DNA of 64,000 nt from Pholiota molesta (taxonomy: Eukaryota; Basidiomycota; Agaricomycetes; Agaricales; Strophariaceae). Where the stretch lies: contig JACGCK010000189.1 in NCBI GenBank assembly GCA_014925825.1, forward strand, positions 1 through 64,000, in the 5' to 3' direction. The translations under genes were made by a program, and so were the position numbers. Shown in pieces: positions 62,150 to 64,000 of this stretch (its first letter is position 1; each line of letters begins with the position of its first letter). A model generated the notes under the pieces. The model saw only the letters and a program-made list of their open reading frames with translations, was not told the DNA's origin and ran no database searches.

Positions 62150-62700
62150 AGATGGGCAAAGTCGGCAACCTCGGCATCTGGCATAAATTTGGAATGGCGC
62201 TGTCCGGTGTCCAACGCTCATGCCCATCAACCATGTCCTCGACGTCGGCTATGTATGTTCTGACCAGAACTCCTATACGCTATACGTACCTAGGGCTCAG
62301 ATCCAATATCAACTCTGCCAACGCTCAAACGTGATTGAAAACACTTCACTTATGGGCTAGTCAACTAGTGCAGAAGGTCGCTAGAATCTTGGTGAGTTCA
62401 TGTATTCAATATGGGCTGTGGGCATTACTTATTTTCCCTCGTAAATCTGGCAAGCGCCAATGTATTCCCTCGCCACCCATTCACCTAGTGCATCAAGAAC
62501 ACGCACCTGCTATCATTGGACGCTGCCGCTGCTAATGTTTTGTGAAGATAAGCCAAAGGGTCAATATGGTTCTCGGGATTGCGGTGACTGGGATCATGGC
62601 TGAGCGCAGGTGAGTAAATCTACGTCTTCAACAGTAATGCTTGCTCTCACATTTAATTTTAGCGCTGAATATTTCAGTCAACCCTTCGGCATCATCCACT
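62150..62700 (+). other. Degenerate family X segment, copy 3
   Basis: Faint similarity to family X: CTCAGATCCAATATCAACTC (compare the pre-donor end), GGGATTGCGGTGACTGGGAT (compare …TTGTGGTGACTGTGAT) and GTGAGTAAAT donor. The frame is not kept; probably a relic. Confidence 0.3.
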
Positions 62701-62945
62701 ATAATTTCGCCGACACTACCGGCGGATCTAGCTCTGATCGTGCTTCGATCTCATCGTTAATATAGTCCTTGTGGTCCATTGGATGAGATTGGTCGTCCTG
62801 GTTCTCTATCCGCCAGCATAGTCCTCTGAATGTTCAAGTCATCCCATGTCATTACGCACCAGTCATACTACAACCCCGCAAATCGAGCATCAATTCTTCC
62901 TCCTTCATGCCTCCCCATGCACTGTGCGTCCCCAGGTTCCTGCCC

Positions 62946-63020
62946 TACCGTCTACGTGTACAAATGATGCAGCACGTACTGCCGCATCTGCGGCACGGAG
63001 ACGTTCGAGGCGGTGGAAGG
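62946..63020 (+). repeat. Hairpin repeat copy i
   Basis: TACCGTCTACGTGTACAAAT, stem region ATGCAGCACGTACTGCCGCAT, then CTGCGGCACGGAGACGTTCG. The most diverged copy, but the pairing potential is partly kept. Confidence 0.65.
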
Positions 63021-63501
63021 ATTCGGGCATTGTGGACTAATTCGTTCGGATGCCTCTGGGATTGAAATGGGAGTTGAAGAACGACCTGAACTCCCAAAGT
63101 TATGTCAGGTGGCGGAGTGCTGAATTCCAATTCCTGTACCGTAGATGGATCGACGAGAATGGCGCTGACTTACATAGGGTTATGCTTGTCGACTGGATTC
63201 AATATCTGACCGCTCGGTGCGTTTATGGACCTCGCATTTCTTCTCTTGGTTGAATGGTTATATTACAGGGTTTGAGAAGGTACTCGCATCCCTAGCTTCG
63301 TTTTTTGAACGCTATCGCATGTATATGGGCGGAAGTACAAACACCCAACGTCACTTTATTTATGCTTTCGCAGCTAACACCCACTAGTGAATTCTAGCGG
63401 CTCTATTTCTAAGGAGTAATGCGTACATTCCCAAGGATCCGAAGTATTACTACGTTATCAAATTTCTGTATCAAAACTACTTAACTCCAGACATCGCTTA
63501 C

Positions 63502-64000
63502 TTATATTGTAGCCTCACTGGCGAGAGATTCCTCCTTAGAATTGCCGTTCTGGCTAAACGCGCTTGCCTGAATGTTGTAAAGCTTTGCGTATTCTCCTTT
63601 GGTTGATATAAGATGCTCATGAGATCCAGTTTCAACAATCGATCCATCTTTCATGCATCTAGTGATCGCGCAGACAAAATCTTGTCAGCAAAGAAGATCT
63701 AGAATGATTTAATACTCTCACATAATCATATCAGCGTATTTTGTGAGATGTCCGAAACGATGCGTAACGAATACCATCGTCTTGCCCTCTCGGACGTCGA
63801 GCAATCTTTTGAATAACTGCAGCTCTCCTTCTGCGTCCAACGCGGAGCTAGGTTCGTCAACAGCGACGAACTTGACTTTCCCTGACTTGAACCGCATGAA
63901 AGAGCGCGATCTAGAGGTAGTAGTAAATTATACATCAGCATCCAAGAAAGTACGGATTAAATTCGACCTACGCGACTATGCGTTGTTTTTCACCGCCGGA
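63502..64000 (-). CDS. ABC transporter, C-terminal end (5' part beyond window)
   Basis: Exons 63972-64000, 63722-63910 and 63502-63658 on the minus strand, introns 61 and 63 bases. It reads the signature SGGEKQRIVA, then SRSFMRFKSGKVKF, Walker B with the catalytic Glu VAVDEPSSALD, D-loop, and the H-loop FVTHRFGHLTKYADMI, then MKDGSIVETGSHEHL and a short Ser/Gln-rich end, stop TAA at 63502. This is the end of a nucleotide-binding domain of an exporter-type (ABCB-like) protein. The membrane domain and Walker A are outside the window. A membrane location is inferred from the family. Confidence 0.9.

Overview
The window looks like nuclear DNA of a mushroom-forming basidiomycete (Agaricomycetes). 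Genes are split by many 50-70 base GT-AG introns. The recognisable families are ones I know as expanded in that group: an integrase-core DDE protein, a zinc-ribbon/alpha-kinase protein, NACHT-type NLR-like NTPases, and a DUF6589-type transposase with a RecQ-like helicase. There is no bacterial operon layout and I could not support any rRNA, tRNA or CRISPR array.

Layout. 0.5-1.9 kb: integrase-core gene (+). 2.2-6.1 kb: zinc-ribbon/alpha-kinase gene (+) whose last intron holds a 1.3-kb hAT-like non-autonomous element joined to the gene by a perfect 60-bp palindrome. 6.1-9.6 kb: mostly unassigned, with the first dispersed-repeat copies. 9.8-12.4, 24.9-27.2, 41.3-43.6 and 59.1-61.7 kb: four minus-strand paralogues of an unrecognised Pro/Ser/Tyr-rich protein ('family A'), in two types that share the C-terminal half but not the N-terminus. 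12.7-27.2 and 28.4-43.6 kb: two direct copies of one ~14-15 kb segment. Each carries a repeat called W, an NLR-like gene, decayed gene families X and Y, copies of a short hairpin repeat, and a family A gene. 45-48.5 kb: an inverted W copy and a third, intact NLR-like gene (-). 49-52 kb: weak small ORFs and repeat fragments. 52.5-58.6 kb: a complete 6.13-kb DNA transposon encoding a DUF6589-type protein (+) and a RecQ-like helicase (-), with ~150-bp terminal inverted repeats and a 9-bp target duplication. 63.5-64 kb: the 3' end of an ABC transporter gene (-).

The window contains its own empty sites. NLR1 and NLR2 are each broken by a different palindromic foldback element, and each is uninterrupted where the other is broken. 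The 6.1-kb transposon sits in the 3' flank of family A copy D, and the unoccupied site is readable beside copy A. These comparisons give exact element ends and target duplications without outside data.

Functionally this reads as a duplicated, transposon-ridden NLR cluster: possible immune or incompatibility receptors (NACHT), one surviving copy of a different subtype, and several mobile families, two of them near-perfect palindromes. Exon boundaries were inferred by eye from splice signals and frame continuity. Family names come from recognising motifs, not from a search.
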